From Letharia columbiana (Eukaryota; Ascomycota; Lecanoromycetes; Lecanorales; Parmeliaceae): 64,000 bases of DNA. A program made the position numbers and the translations under genes. The stretch is from contig NW_023501067.1 of NCBI RefSeq assembly GCF_014066305.1, forward strand, positions 62,001-126,000. Direction: 5' to 3'. Below are positions 39,616 to 51,151 of the stretch, piece after piece (the first letter of the stretch is position 1; every line of letters begins with the position of its first letter). The notes under the pieces were generated by a model that was not told where the DNA came from, searched no databases, and saw nothing but the letters and a program-made list of their open reading frames with translations.

Positions 39616-40888
39616 ATGGCCGGCACAAGTTCTAAACCCTTCGTTCTGCTGCTGGGTACCTGCGACACCAAGCTATCGGAGCTCCTCTACGTACGGTACC
39701 ATGTGCTCCAGCATGGTGTCGGCGTTAAGCTTATGGATGTTAGGCGCAACCCTGTACTTCATCAATATATTGACTACACTCATGCCCAAGTACTCTCGCA
39801 TCTCTCAGTCCAGCGCGATACGGACTCAATGGAGCGAGGCCAAGTCATCAAGACAATGACCTCGGCAGCGTCCTCTTTAGTAACCGAGCTTCATTCTCGT
39901 AAGATGATCACTGCTGCCATCTGTATAGGCGGCTCCGGAGGTACATCTTTGGGAGCATCAGTGATGCGCTTCGCCCTCCCAATTGGCTTTCCCAAATTGA
40001 TAGTCTCAACAGTCGCATCTGGCAACGTAAGTAATTTTGTTGGTGAGACTGAAATCACGATGATGTATAGCGTGGTAGATGTAGCGGGTCAAAACTCAAT
40101 CTTGAATCCGATTCTCGAGAATGCGGCTGGTATAATTGCGGGAGCTGCCAAAGCCTTTCATGATCGCTCAGAGAAGGAGAAAAATGATAAGGTGGCTGAT
40201 GAGAAGAGAAAGAAAAGCGTTGCAATCACAATGTTTGGTGTTACTACTCCCGCAGTCGAAGCTGCAAGAGCGCAGCTCGAAAGCAATGGCTACGAAGTCT
40301 TTGTATTCCACGCGACTGGCGTTGGAGGACGGGCAATGGAGAAGCTCATTTCGCAGCATCGAATCGATGGTGTGTTAGATTTGACAACGTCGGAGCTAGC
40401 AGACGAACTAGTAGGCGGAATCATGAAAGGAGGACCGGACAGACTCACGGCTGCAGCGCGAGCTGGCATTCCACAAGTGGTGAGCTTAGGAGGTTTGGAT
40501 ATTGTCAATTTCGGACCACGTGCATCTGTTCCTGCTCAGTTCAAAGCGAGATTACTTTACGAACACAACCCAGATACTACGCTTGTACGAACCTCTGTAG
40601 ACGAGTGTCGCACATTGGGAAAGCAGATTGCAGAGAAGTTGAGAACCCATGTCGAAAAGCCGGACATGGCACGAGTCTTTATACCTTTGGGTGGTATCAG
40701 TATGCTCTCGACAAAAGGGAGGGCCATACTACGATAAAGCTGCAGACAAGGCGTTGTTCGACGCTGTTATTCAAGGGCTTGCTGGCAGTGGTATCGCTGT
40801 TGTGGAAGATCGAAGGGCTATCAATGATGACGGCTTTTCAACAGACATGGCCAAGGTTTTAACGCAGTTTATAGAGCAAGACTTGTGA
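39616..40888 (+). CDS. UPF0261 / Tm-1-like protein, with one frameshift near the 3' end
   Basis: The start at 39,616 (MAGTSSKPFVLLLGTCDTK) matches the family N-terminus; the open frame upstream is homopolymer sequence. Family motifs follow: GGSGGTSLGASVMRFALPIG, SNFVGETEITMMYSVVDVAG, and the second-domain start TMFGVTTPAVEAA with HATGVGGRAMEKL. At the AAAA run (40,713-40,716) one extra base shifts the frame. Ignoring it, the product continues GGPYYDKAADKALFDAVIQG and ends in FIEQDL at 40,888, about 423 aa, the usual length. Plant relatives (tomato Tm-1) bind nucleotide in the N-terminal region; the fungal role is unknown. It is divergent from the TIM-barrel gene, so the two may share a promoter in the damaged 39,300-39,600 region. 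The frameshift may be real or a homopolymer error. Confidence 0.85.
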
Positions 40889-42800
40889 ATCCGCGAGCAA
40901 CATACGGATTTCTAGCCGCTACAATCAAGATTAACAGAAGGTGTGGCGAGGCGAGGAGAGCTGTGGACCCGTTCTCTAGGCCTCCAAATCAGGTTCAGTG
41001 AGCCAGTATGGGTGCGATTATCATCGGCTCCACTCGACCACGCCTTTCTTCATTGTCATTCTCAAATTTTGAAGCAAGAGGCTCTGTTTTTGATACTCAT
41101 TCGAAGGAAGAGAAAGCCCATGCTTTCAGAAAATTTGGGTGTTGAGCGGACATTAAAGTTTGTTTGTAAACCAGAGTGTCAACCCTGTGAGACTTAATGA
41201 TAAAGGACGTTCTTAACAAGGTCAATGATCAACATTATCCTAGTCAATCCCACCCTGACCGTTTTCGTGGCTCCATCGTCTGCACACTGAATATCCATAA
41301 TTATTTGGCTAAGTTACAACTTCGTCTGATTGTTCTTCTCGCGTTTGCCATTGTCTCAATCAGCACCTAGCGATCAACTGTCATCTCAATGAGCAAACTG
41401 TATAATACCTAACATACTGGACGCACGAGCTGATGACTGCTAAAGATATTTGAGTGGACTTGTGCTGGGCAATTTTTATATATGAGTAGGCAAGAGTCCA
41501 GCTGTGCCCGTAACGCGACATAAGTAGGCTGGCCAGGAGCCCATTGCTAGATGAGATCAGCTATATGGGATAGCCTAGGACCATGCGACTGACGATTATA
41601 AGTGGTTTTCGTACTTGTTTTGGAATTTGGATATCACATGAGCGGGTTACTTAGCCATCGAAACTATTTACCCCTGCACCGGAGCAGCTCGTACTCTTTC
41701 AGCAACTTCAAGCGAGTAAGTAACAGCGACCTGTGCGCGCTGGGGATCTCAATCCGGAGACTCAAGGCCCGTGTTCTCCGGCTTTGAGAAACACACCCCG
41801 GGCGGTTTCTCGATGACAGGGTCAGCCCGTTACCACGACCGTTGCTAGAGGATTCCACGAATGTTGTTCGGTACCAAGTAGTGAGCGGGTTTTTCCGGGT
41901 AACTAAGGAAAAGCTGACGCCTACCACGTCCCTTGGCGTACTATAATCCTGGGTATGAGCACGTTTTCTCGCTGAGCATTTTTTCCCCTGCTCCTTCCGA
42001 ATTGTCACGAGAATCATGATGGATGTACGGTACATGTCTTAAGAAAAGAGTCCTCCCGGATCAAGACTGTTTCTCGTACTTTCTTTATGCCAAGAATTCG
42101 TACATATTCCCCCTTTTTCAGCTTGGCATTCTTTTCCCTATTATATTCCAATCTCCCACAGACAGAAAGCAAATATATCAATGGCCAGAAACCGCTTCGT
42201 CCAACCATCTCAGCGCATTCGATAAGAAGCTTTGTAGAAAACTATCCTTTGCGTTGATATTCTGCACCTAAGCCAAGAATTATCTCAAACTTCGCAACGG
42301 CCTCATGCACTGGTGGCGCTATTCGAAAACTTCCCACTATGAGTCATTCTATATCCCGCAAGGGTACCACAGAGCATAAGACTTCCAGAATCTCTTCTTT
42401 TTCTAAGATTTATCACCATCACCACAGCCTCCATCTCGACCATAACCCTTGGTTACTATGGAACACCGCCCAGCTGCTTAAAGTTGATGTGAGTTACACT
42501 GCATTCGTGTAGTCGCCTTAGCATTTCGTTTTCGCAGAGTCGAAAGTGGTCATCATCATCAGTCCTTACATCCCAGACATCCTCATCTCCAGTACCGCCA
42601 TCATGCTTGCTATCGCAGCCAGCCGTTTGTCACCTTCCGACACGTGGAGACGCAAGAACGAGAAGACAAAGGAGAGACCGATATTAGGGAGTTGGCGAGA
42701 GCGGAGAGGTTCGAAGGAGAGCGGAGAAGAGAAGGGGAGCGGAGAGACGAAGGAGACATTGGGGAGTTGGAGACTTCGGAAGCGGGAGAGAACGAAGGCG
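40889..42800. other. Intergenic, no convincing gene
   Basis: The composition is normal with short open frames only. 42,339-42,488 could be an exon (it is followed by GTGAGT at 42,489 and a CGCAG acceptor at 42,537), but the downstream frame closes. 42,640-42,790 is purine-rich and reads as a charged, repetitive segment in more than one frame. It could belong to the start of the DUF6604-type gene. Confidence 0.5.
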
Positions 42801-43630
42801 ATGGATGAGACAGGGGTACATGGAGATTGCATACCCGCTGAATGGAAGCTTCAGAAGATGTACAAGCAACTGAAAATAGACAACAACAAGTTTACAACTT
42901 GGCTTGTTGAATCAGTCTACCCATGCGGTCGAAGTCTTTCATGCAGTGAAACTCTTCCCCCTTGTATTACCCTATCGCGCAAGCAAGCCAAAGGATGAGC
43001 AAGCCAGATTGGGCAGTGACATCGAACGCCATCTTGACAACGTCCACAGACCATCCCAAATACGACATCATTGTCAACAACATCACCGAGCTTGCGCGCC
43101 AAACACAGAAGACGCCCGCGAGCATGATGGCTCTCCTTGACCGCCTCATTGTTGAACGGACCGAATATTCATACTGGATGTCCCGAAAGTCAACGGACGA
43201 TCTCTCCAAGTTCTCCAACGAAAGTCATGTATACTACATCGAGGTCCTGAAAGAAGTAAAGGTCATCTTGGCTGAGCACATTGAGCCCCAAACCACGACA
43301 TCATGCCAGGCGGAATCACTGACCCTATCCGAGACCACCAATATACCCACGCAAACACCAAATCCGACACTCGGCAAGCGCAAGGTCTCATCTACCAGTC
43401 ATCAGAATCCGGACCGAAGGAAGGCGATGAAGACGGAATCCACGACATCCAGTCCAAAGCACGTCTTGCAAAAGGAAGCCAAGCACCTGACGACGACCCA
43501 AAGGCAACAAGAAAAGGAGTGGAGACACGTTGTAGCGAATAGCTGCAACAAGATGGCGGAGAAGGACTGTGCTCCGGTAGCCAAGCCTATGAGCTACGCA
43601 GCCGCCTTGCGTGTCGCAGTTGCCGTATAG
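42801..43630 (+). CDS. DUF6604-type protein (fungal)
   Basis: My model joins 42,801-42,945 to 43,008-43,630 through a 62-bp intron (GTGAAA...CCAG), giving 255 aa with consistent frame. The first exon has KLQKMYKQLKIDNNKFTTWL, which fits the start of DUF6604 domains (Y-K-x-Y-K-x-D-T...WL). The second has YDIIVNNITELARQ, then PASMMALLDRLIVERTEYSYW, fitting the domain's second half. A Ser/Thr/Pro-rich, basic tail follows and includes GKRKVSS and RRKAMKTES. DUF6604 proteins are widespread in ascomycetes and have no established biochemical role. The intron has a weak branch site; a frameshift is the alternative. An earlier ATG in frame exists at 42,603. The gene lies in a small island between RIP blocks. 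Confidence 0.55.
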
Positions 43631-43639
43631 GCTTTTCGA

Positions 43640-44270
43640 GGGACGGCAAGTGGTGAGCCCGATAAGGAAGTTCTCCTGACGACGATGCTGACTATGATCA
43701 GGACAAAGACATATGAATGGAGGCCGACGACGGAGACTATGAGTTAAGGAGAACTCAGCTGAAGATGCGCCATGGGTGAGATTGGGATATTGAAAGAACG
43801 CAACTGGTAGGCCGAAGAATGCGGTCTCGCGTCGATGACGCTAACATCTATCAGGGCAAAGATGATCAGAAGTGGCAGATAAAAAAAGGCCAATTTCGAG
43901 AGCTAGGGTTCGTGGAACCGGCAACTGAAGATGCTGCGTGGGTGAAAATGGAAAGTTGAAAGACGACGGTCACGTTGCCGTCAGTGATTCTGCGTTTAAG
44001 CAGTGTGTCTGTTGTAAGTTAATATTATGGACATCAGCTGCCAATGCTGGATGGAGGAAAACGGGGTATTTGAAGGATGGGCTCGTGGCTATCAGCCATA
44101 CTGCGTTTTGGCACTCTGTTGATGGTAGGAGATTGGGGGGTTTGGAGGACGGGCTTGCAATTAACATCGGCGATATTGCGTTTTGGCAGTGTACTCATGA
44201 GACTTCTCGACAGCATCAATACGTTGCAACCCATCACACTCATGTTTGGTTAACGCTTCAAACCTAATCA
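43640..44270 (+). repeat. Degenerate tandem repeats downstream of the DUF6604-type gene
   Basis: Several imperfect units follow each other. Phrases such as AACTGAAGATGCTGCGTGGG (43,923) and AGCTGAAGATGCGCCATGGG (43,757), TACTGCGTTTTGGCACTCTG (44,099) and TATTGCGTTTTGGCAGTGTA (44,175), and GTATTTGAAGGATGGGCTCG and GGTTTGGAGGACGGGCTTGC recur about every 80-190 bp. Open frames through them are short and probably not translated. They may be the decayed tail of the upstream gene. Confidence 0.5.
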
Positions 44271-45379
44271 TGAGATTGAGTAAGCTTCGACTACTTGGGT
44301 ATAGACGACTAGAGCAACCTACCTTCTTACATATGATTCATGGCTGCAATGATCCTTTGACTCGGGACATACTTCTGGCAAACAAAAGGCAACATCGCAT
44401 TTCATGACATCATGATCTACTTTCAATATCGAGGGACAATTCGTGGTTTGGATGAGGTATTCGTGATTGGCAATGGCAGAGCCTCGAGGACCAAGGCTAC
44501 GGCGAACTTACAAGTCTTCCCAAGCCTCCCTAACCCCGCCGTTGAAGTGGCAAATCGCATAGATTCCTGATTCGCATGTGCCCTAAGCGAACGTCCACAT
44601 AGTGACAGTAATCCACTTTGCCTCGAACACACCTTCCAGCAATGATTCTAGCCTATCACATATTGTAACTCGTAGTAAAGGAGAAGAATGGCGACAAAAG
44701 GACGTCTGTTTGGCTCTACAATGGCAGCGTTTACAACAGTGGCGAAAGTGGCCACGTAAGATATTCGGCGAGGACGCAAACAGGCCACTGGCAGGCACGT
44801 TACTTAATATGGCTTCTTATGTTCCTTCCAATCGCGGGATATATACCTCTCTAGCGCCACTCAGCCTTACCACTCTACCTCTTTGTAGTACAACTTCGCG
44901 TTCTTCCTACTCAAACATGGATCCCAACTAATAGGCTGAGCAACGGTAGCTTTGCCAAGGCCGGCGAGTGTGTGGCGCTGCCCACCACCACCTACCCTCG
45001 GACTGGTCCCGTCAGCCATGTAGGAAGCAACCAATGCATCTCAGCAAGGACACATTCGTCTAGTTGCCTGTGCCGCGGTCGAACTCGCTCTCAGCGAGGC
45101 ACAGCAGTGGTGATGATAGAAAGCGTGTAGATTCAGTGGTGGGGCCATCAGCTATTATGTAGCTGACGGAGAACAAAGTACGGCTATCTATGGCTAAATA
45201 CATGAAAGGAACAATGATGGAATTGCATGGAAGGATGTAGGAAGGACGCATGCATAGAAGGAACTAGACACGCTGACACTCGCATGTATGTCAGGTTTTT
45301 CGGTAAATGACTGCTAAGTGAGCGCCAAGAGCCATAGACCCTTTATGAATTGCAAACTAGTGCTGTCTCGCGTAACGTC
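44271..45379. other. Intergenic, nothing recognised
   Basis: The composition is normal. Small open frames (for example 44,602-44,931 on the plus strand) lack family features or splice partners. The block ends at the next RIP-mutated region. Confidence 0.55.
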
Positions 45380-45569
45380 CCATGAAAACTATACGCACAA
45401 ATGAGTTCTAAATGATGATTGGCTAGATTTTAAGGTCTAGTCATATATAGATAGCAATTTACTATATAGCTTAGTCTTAAAAAACTCCCTCTATATAAAA
45501 TAAAAGATCTAAAGTCTAAATATAAGAAAACGCTAAAAAATAAGACGCGGGTAAGTAAAAAAGTCTAAA

Positions 45570-45735
45570 AAACTTCTTTTTATAATAAGAGAATAAGAAT
45601 AAAGAGTAAGAAATAAAGAGAATATTATTTATTTAAGACTCTTTTAATATAGTAATCTCGATTATTCTATTATAAATATATATTATATCTCTCTCTTATT
45701 AGCTTCTAATTAAGCTATAGCGATTAATATTATCT
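45570..45735. repeat. Direct repeat B1 (candidate LTR)
   Basis: It contains AAGTCTAAAAAACTTC, TTTAATATAGTAATCTCGAT and ATTAAGCTATAGCGATTA. The copy at 47,680-47,845 has the same order with fewer RIP changes. The ends do not show clear TG...CA. Confidence 0.5.
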
Positions 45736-47679
45736 TATATAATATTCTATAAAAACTATATATATAAATAAGTTTTAAATAATAATTAGTTAGATTTTAA
45801 AATCTAGTTATATATAGATAGCGATTTACTATATAGCTTAACTTTAGAAAAACTCTTAAAATAAATCTATATCTAATAAGAATTATTAGCTTTAAGTTAA
45901 ATGAGAACGTTAAAAGTAATATAATATAGTAAGAATATAGATTAAATATATTTTAATATATAGATAATATAAGTTAGACTTTTAATAATTAAATAATTAA
46001 ATCTTATTATTAATTAGTCGATATTTTTTATAAAGATAGCGATTTCTCTATAAAAGAGTATTCTAAATAATAATTTAAGTAATTAAATATATATAAAATA
46101 TTATATAGCGTAGCGATAACGTATTATCTTATAAAGACTTTATTCGAATTAAATAGCGATAATAATTTACTAATAGAGAAGCGAGTAAATAAGTTTTATA
46201 GCGAATAAATAAGATAGATATTATTATTTATAGCGATAATAAATAAAGTAATTTCTCTTCTAAATAAATTTATCTTTAAGATTAATAAGAATAGTTTTAT
46301 ATAATAGCTATAGAGCGTAATTAAATATCTTATAATATATTATTATTTAAAGTCGCTATTCTCGAATTTAGCTAGAGATTATATAAATTTATCTATATAA
46401 AGAAATATAGTAAATATAAGATAAAAGAAAGTATATAAGATAGCTTTCTCTAAGAAAGTCTTATCGAATTAAATAAGAATATAGGTAATAGATCTTATAT
46501 AATTAAACGGCGTTTTTTAATATCGACCTCGCTATATAATCTACGAATATTAATAATTACTTATTATAATAATAAATAGTAAAAGATCTTAAGATTCTCG
46601 AATTTTATATTTATATAGATTAATCGAATATTTATAAGATAGATCTTAATAGATTTATTATAAATATAATAATTAGCTAGACGTATTATCTAATTAATAA
46701 ATAATTAAATAATAACGAAAAACGCGATAGTTCTTAATAAAATATAAAATTCGATATAAGAGGCCTTCGTCGTTTAATAGTTACTTCTTATTTTATTAAT
46801 TAGATCTTATTAGAGATATCTTATAATATTATAATTTAGAGAAGTCTTTTTATATTATAATTTAGATAAATCGTATTTAATAATTTTTATATAAATTAAG
46901 AGCGCTTAGCTATAGATATAAATTAATAATTTTATTAAATTTAAAGCGAGAGTAAATTAGCTAAAGTATTTTACTTAATAGAGATTTAAATTATATTATA
47001 AATAATATCGTATTAAATAAATAGTATAATTATTTATCTAAGTGATATTATAATCGATTTATATATAGAATTATTATAGATATTCTTAATAACGACGCTA
47101 TTATTATAGTAGAGCGTAAGATATAATTAATATAAATAAGATAGCTATCTACGAATAACTATAAGAATAATAAATATCTTTTTAAATTAAATATTCTTCT
47201 TATAATAGCGAGTAGTAAAATATATACTAAAGTATTATCTAATTTAAAATAAATAATAATATTTTTAAGAATATACTCTCTTATTCTATACTTACTAGAA
47301 GTATTTATTTATATAAAATAATAATAGCGTATAACTATACGACGAAGTAGATATATTCTATTTTATCTAAATAAAAGATATTCTATTAATATAATTCGCT
47401 ATAATTATAGCGATAATATAATAATATCCTCGTTTTTTAAATAATACAGTAGAGCTTTCTTAGAAAGTCTTATTAGAGCTCTTTTATAGATTTAGTAAAT
47501 AATTCTTATAAAGATAATAATTCAATAATAATAGTTTAACGTATAGCTATAGTCTTTACGATAAACTTATAAGAACGCTTAAGAACTATTAATAGTAACT
47601 AAATGGCAATAATATAAGTGAAGAATAATATATTTTTAAATGAAAATTACTTTCGTCTAATATTAGAAAAGAGAAAAGT

Positions 47680-47845
47680 CTAAAAACTTCTTCTTATAAC
47701 GAGAGAAATAAGAATAAAGAGTAGAAACGAGGAGAATATCGTTTATTTAAGGCTCTTTCAATATAGTAATCTCGACTATTCTATTATAAGTATATACTAT
47801 ATCTCTCTCTTACTAGTTTTAATTAAGCTATAGCGATTAAATAAA
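47680..47845. repeat. Direct repeat B2 (candidate LTR)
   Basis: This is the partner of 45,570-45,735 and less mutated (for example GAAACGAGGAGAATATCG against GAAATAAAGAGAATATTA). It is followed by a short segment that keeps some CpG and CCGCC. Confidence 0.5.
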
Positions 47846-48719
47846 AATACTTAATAAAGCTAATTTAGCTCCGCCTTCGACTTTTTATTAGCGCTATTTA
47901 TAGAAAATTATAGAGAACGTACTTACTACTCTTATATTAGTTTATTTATATTTTTAAAGCGTCTATATAGTTTAAATACGAATATAATAATATTATAATA
48001 TCTAAGATTATGAGAAGATGAGGATTTTAATTAATATTACGTAGTATTTTATTATAACTACTCTATTATCTCTATAGTTAAATACTTTAAATCTTATTTA
48101 AATATCTTAATTTCGCCGTTAAATATATAGTCTATAGTACTTTACTTGAAATGCTTTATCGTAATAGTCTTAATATACGGAATCGATATAAATATTAACG
48201 TTATTTAGAATAATAATATTACGCTTTTAGAATATTCGTTATAAAGAAATAGTAATCGATCGATTAGTTAATTAAGAATATCTTTCTTACTATAATAGTA
48301 TTTCTTAATTTCGATATAGAGTAAATAGTTAATAGTAATATATATAGATAGAATATTAATAGTATTATCTTATCTTATATTATTATAATTAAAAAGCTTA
48401 CTTTCTTAATACTTAAGACTTAAAAATAAGAATAAATACTATATTAAGAGACTAGTAATTAATTAGATCATCGAATTTCACTATTTTCATTTAAAATATA
48501 TCTTATTTCTTTATTTTCGATCTAAACGCGGGTATATACGAGTACGTCTAAAAGAGAAAGCTGAAAAAAAACTTCAAAATCCTTAAATCCACCTTTTTTA
48601 ATTTCTTATATTTTATTAAAAATATAATAATAAACTAAGTACGTAGAGTTATAGAATTACTTATATACTTTTAAATAACGTAATATAGACGAAATTTAAT
48701 AAAGTTTATCTAAGTATCG

Positions 48720-49109
48720 AGTTTACGAGAAGAGTCTCTCCGATAGAAGCTCTCGAAAAGCTCTCGGAGAGCCCTCGAAAGGTCGGGGGTTTTGAGGATC
48801 TCCTTAAGTATATCAAATAAATTACAATCGATAAATGTCTCTCTCGATTCTTAGGTTAGATTCCTTAAATCCCTTAAACCTTTAAAGTTCTTTAAGGGCT
48901 CTTCGAGTTTTCAGGGGCTGTTAAGTAAACTCGAAATTAATCAATATTATTAAAATAATTAAATTTCGAGCTTACTTTAACAGCCCCTCTAGCTCTCGGA
49001 AGCTCTTAAAGAGCCTCCGAAGGGTTCGAGGGGTTTTGAGGGTCTCCTGAGAATTAAACGTCAAAACCAGTACTCGGCAAGCTTTTCACTACTGGGAAGC
49101 CCGCGCCCC
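48720..49109. mobile_element. Fold-back element, copy 2 (inverted relative to copy 1)
   Basis: It is the reverse complement of the element at 6,541-7,040 and much less RIP-mutated. An internal palindrome at 48,913-48,988 has arms around AGGGGCTGTTAAGTAA and CTCGAAATT. The outer end (49,060-49,109) reads CTCGGCAAGCTTTTCACTAC then GCCCGCGCCCC. Repeats of the CTCTCGGAGAGC type flank the palindrome. It sits exactly at the boundary between AT-rich and normal DNA. There is no ORF. Confidence 0.55.
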
Positions 49110-49538
49110 AGCACATATTATCGAGTAGGGTTATCGATGATTCTTTCTAAATAGTGGTATCGCGTCCGAAGCAGGGCTAGCGATATAGCTATTATACGCC
49201 TAGTTAGGGCAAACACCGGAAAGCGTGTATATCTACTAGTTTCGATATCACAAATGTCTATTGGGTAGTAGACGACGTGGCTATTGTAAGAGTGGCAAGT
49301 ACGTTCTCTACAATCTTCTATGAATGGCGCTAACAAAAGTCGGGCGAGCTGAATCGTTTAGATTCTTATTTAATTTGCAATTCATAACTGCTTGGATTGG
49401 GCACTGCAAGCCCGCATTGACAGGAGACCGCTCCATGGAGAGCCCAATGATTCTGAAGTCGTGTTCATGCTTGGCTTTTCTTGTGTCTGTGTTGATTGAT
49501 TCCCCTCATCATTCCATAGGTGGCCGATTCCGCCAGCA

Positions 49539-51072
49539 ATGAAGGAATTGGACAGCCATTCTCGGTCGGGACAAGGCTATCTGCTCGGTCTTCGAGGGTT
49601 CCTAGTCATTCGATACTTTCTTTGGGTGTTCCTGCAGACATTCGTGCCAGTAGCCGTCAAAGACTCCGCCAATTCCCTAGGGTCAACCTATGAAAGGGTT
49701 CTTCGCCAGGCTCTGTCGGTCCTGATCTGGAACGATTCCTTGATCTACTCATCGCTTAATCTCCTCGCGGCACGGACAATCTGCATACCGTACCTGGGAA
49801 ACTAGGACAGCTGTCGCCAGCGCTGTATTCCGGCGAGGCCCGCCTTTGGTCCCCTAGAGCCGTAGCATTGGCCATTGTTAAGATCCTATCCTCCACCATT
49901 GGAACAACTTACGTTAACCCGTACATACACGAGACCGGCAATGTCTCTTTCGGGGCACCGTTTGAAATACCAAATGGCCTTGTCTACCTCAATTTCGTTT
50001 TAACCTCTTTCGGACGAACAACAAATTCTTCGAATAAGCAGGCAACACCGCCTTCCCATCGCAAACTCTATGGTTCGTCAACGTCATGTACTCGCAGGGC
50101 TGTTCTGTCTACCTCACAATGGTCATCATACCCTACACCCGCGACTCATGGCGCGTCAAGCCCTATATTTGCTTCATAGTTTCGGCTTGGTAGGTGCAAT
50201 CCTTGGCATGGTACTCGAACACCGGTCCTGCTCTTAGCGGATACCGTAACGAACATGCACTACATGGAAAAGGCCAAGCATGATTCCAAGGTCTGGCGGT
50301 CGATATAATGTCCCACCTGGATACCTTCGTACTCTTGCTCATCGCTGGGGTGTTGATGCAATTTCTGTGGACCGACTGGAGGCTGCAGTATGAAATCAAA
50401 GAGCTTCTGGCTCATACTAGATTCTATTATTCTGGTGGTCTGAACAGGCTTTTCAACGTGAGAGAGCCTCAAGCTAGAGACTGATGGGCGATTACAATTA
50501 TACCCAACTATGGGATTTTTAAATTTTTTTATTTTCCTGGTTTTTGTAGATTTGAAGGGGGTTTTTGTTTTGGGTTGATTTTGTAAGTTTGGGGGTTTGT
50601 TTTTGTTTGTGTACCCTTTTTTTGGGTACTTTACATTGTACCTATCCTGAAACACCCTAAAATACTTGTATGTTATGGTGGGTGTTGTGTTGCACTCTAA
50701 AACCTTGTCCGGGGTGTTGCTGCGACTTGCCTATGTTTTTTTTATTTTGCAGACGATGATTCTCTGCTAGTCATTGTCTATGACTCATTGGCTTCTATTA
50801 CCTGCTCGAATGCTCCAACCTCGTCCAAAGGGTTTTCCAGAACCCTCTCTTTACGTATCTCGGAAGGAGGTCTATGAGTAAGTTATCATTGACATGGCTT
50901 TTGCTGCTTACCCTATTCTATCACGTGTCCAACCTTCGTTACACTAACGCCTTGCTTCCCAGGCTGGTTGCTCGTCCAAATTATCGTCATCTACACTGCT
51001 GGCATTAAGCTTTACACGTACTTGCCAACGCAGAAATTCTCTCAATGGAGACCGCAAGGCCGGTTTGCCTGA
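49539..51072 (+). pseudogene. Multi-pass membrane protein pseudogene (fungal acyltransferase-like family)
   Basis: Pieces in three frames join into one recognisable polytopic protein: GYLLGLRGFLVIRYFLWVFL at the start, then VALAIVKILSSTIGTTYVNP, AFPSQTLWFVNVMYSQ, VYLTMVIIPYTRDSWRVKPY, LLLIAGVLMQFLWTDWR and FQNPLFTYLGRRSMS. A well-formed 85-bp intron (50,878-50,962, CACTAAC branch) leads to the last exon, WLLVQIIVIYTAGIKLYTYL, ending at 51,072. Damage includes frame changes near 49,803 and 49,850, a TAG where TGG is expected near 50,181, a 14-bp insertion near 50,774, and a homopolymer-rich stretch at 50,505-50,750 replacing a splice junction. The GLRG start and the LGRRS segment recall acyltransferase-3-like membrane proteins; the assignment to that family is inference. 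The start codon is uncertain. Confidence 0.65.
50505..50750. other. Homopolymer-rich block within the pseudogene
   Basis: Runs of T and G dominate here (TTTTTATTTTCC, GAAGGGGGTTTTTG, CCCTTTTTTTGGG) between stretches of normal coding sequence. The character is like the blocks at 12,781 and 38,765. A TTTTGCAG acceptor ends it at 50,752. It may be partly an intron and partly a poor consensus. Confidence 0.5.
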
Positions 51073-51151
51073 CTGATAGTGTGTATAACGACAGTAGTTT
51101 TGCCCCCATCTCAAGATGAACATGACGTCTCTATCCCAGTCTACCAACCAC

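Larger units (their letters stand above)
45380..49110. repeat. RIP-mutated AT-rich block (right) with direct repeats
   Basis: CpA and TpG are depleted from about 45,430. A ~110-bp sequence at 45,380-45,480 recurs at 45,747-45,860. A ~165-bp sequence at 45,570-45,735 recurs at 47,680-47,845 and could be the LTRs of a 2.3-kb retroelement derivative. Its interior shows no readable protein. The block ends with a fold-back element. Confidence 0.7.
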
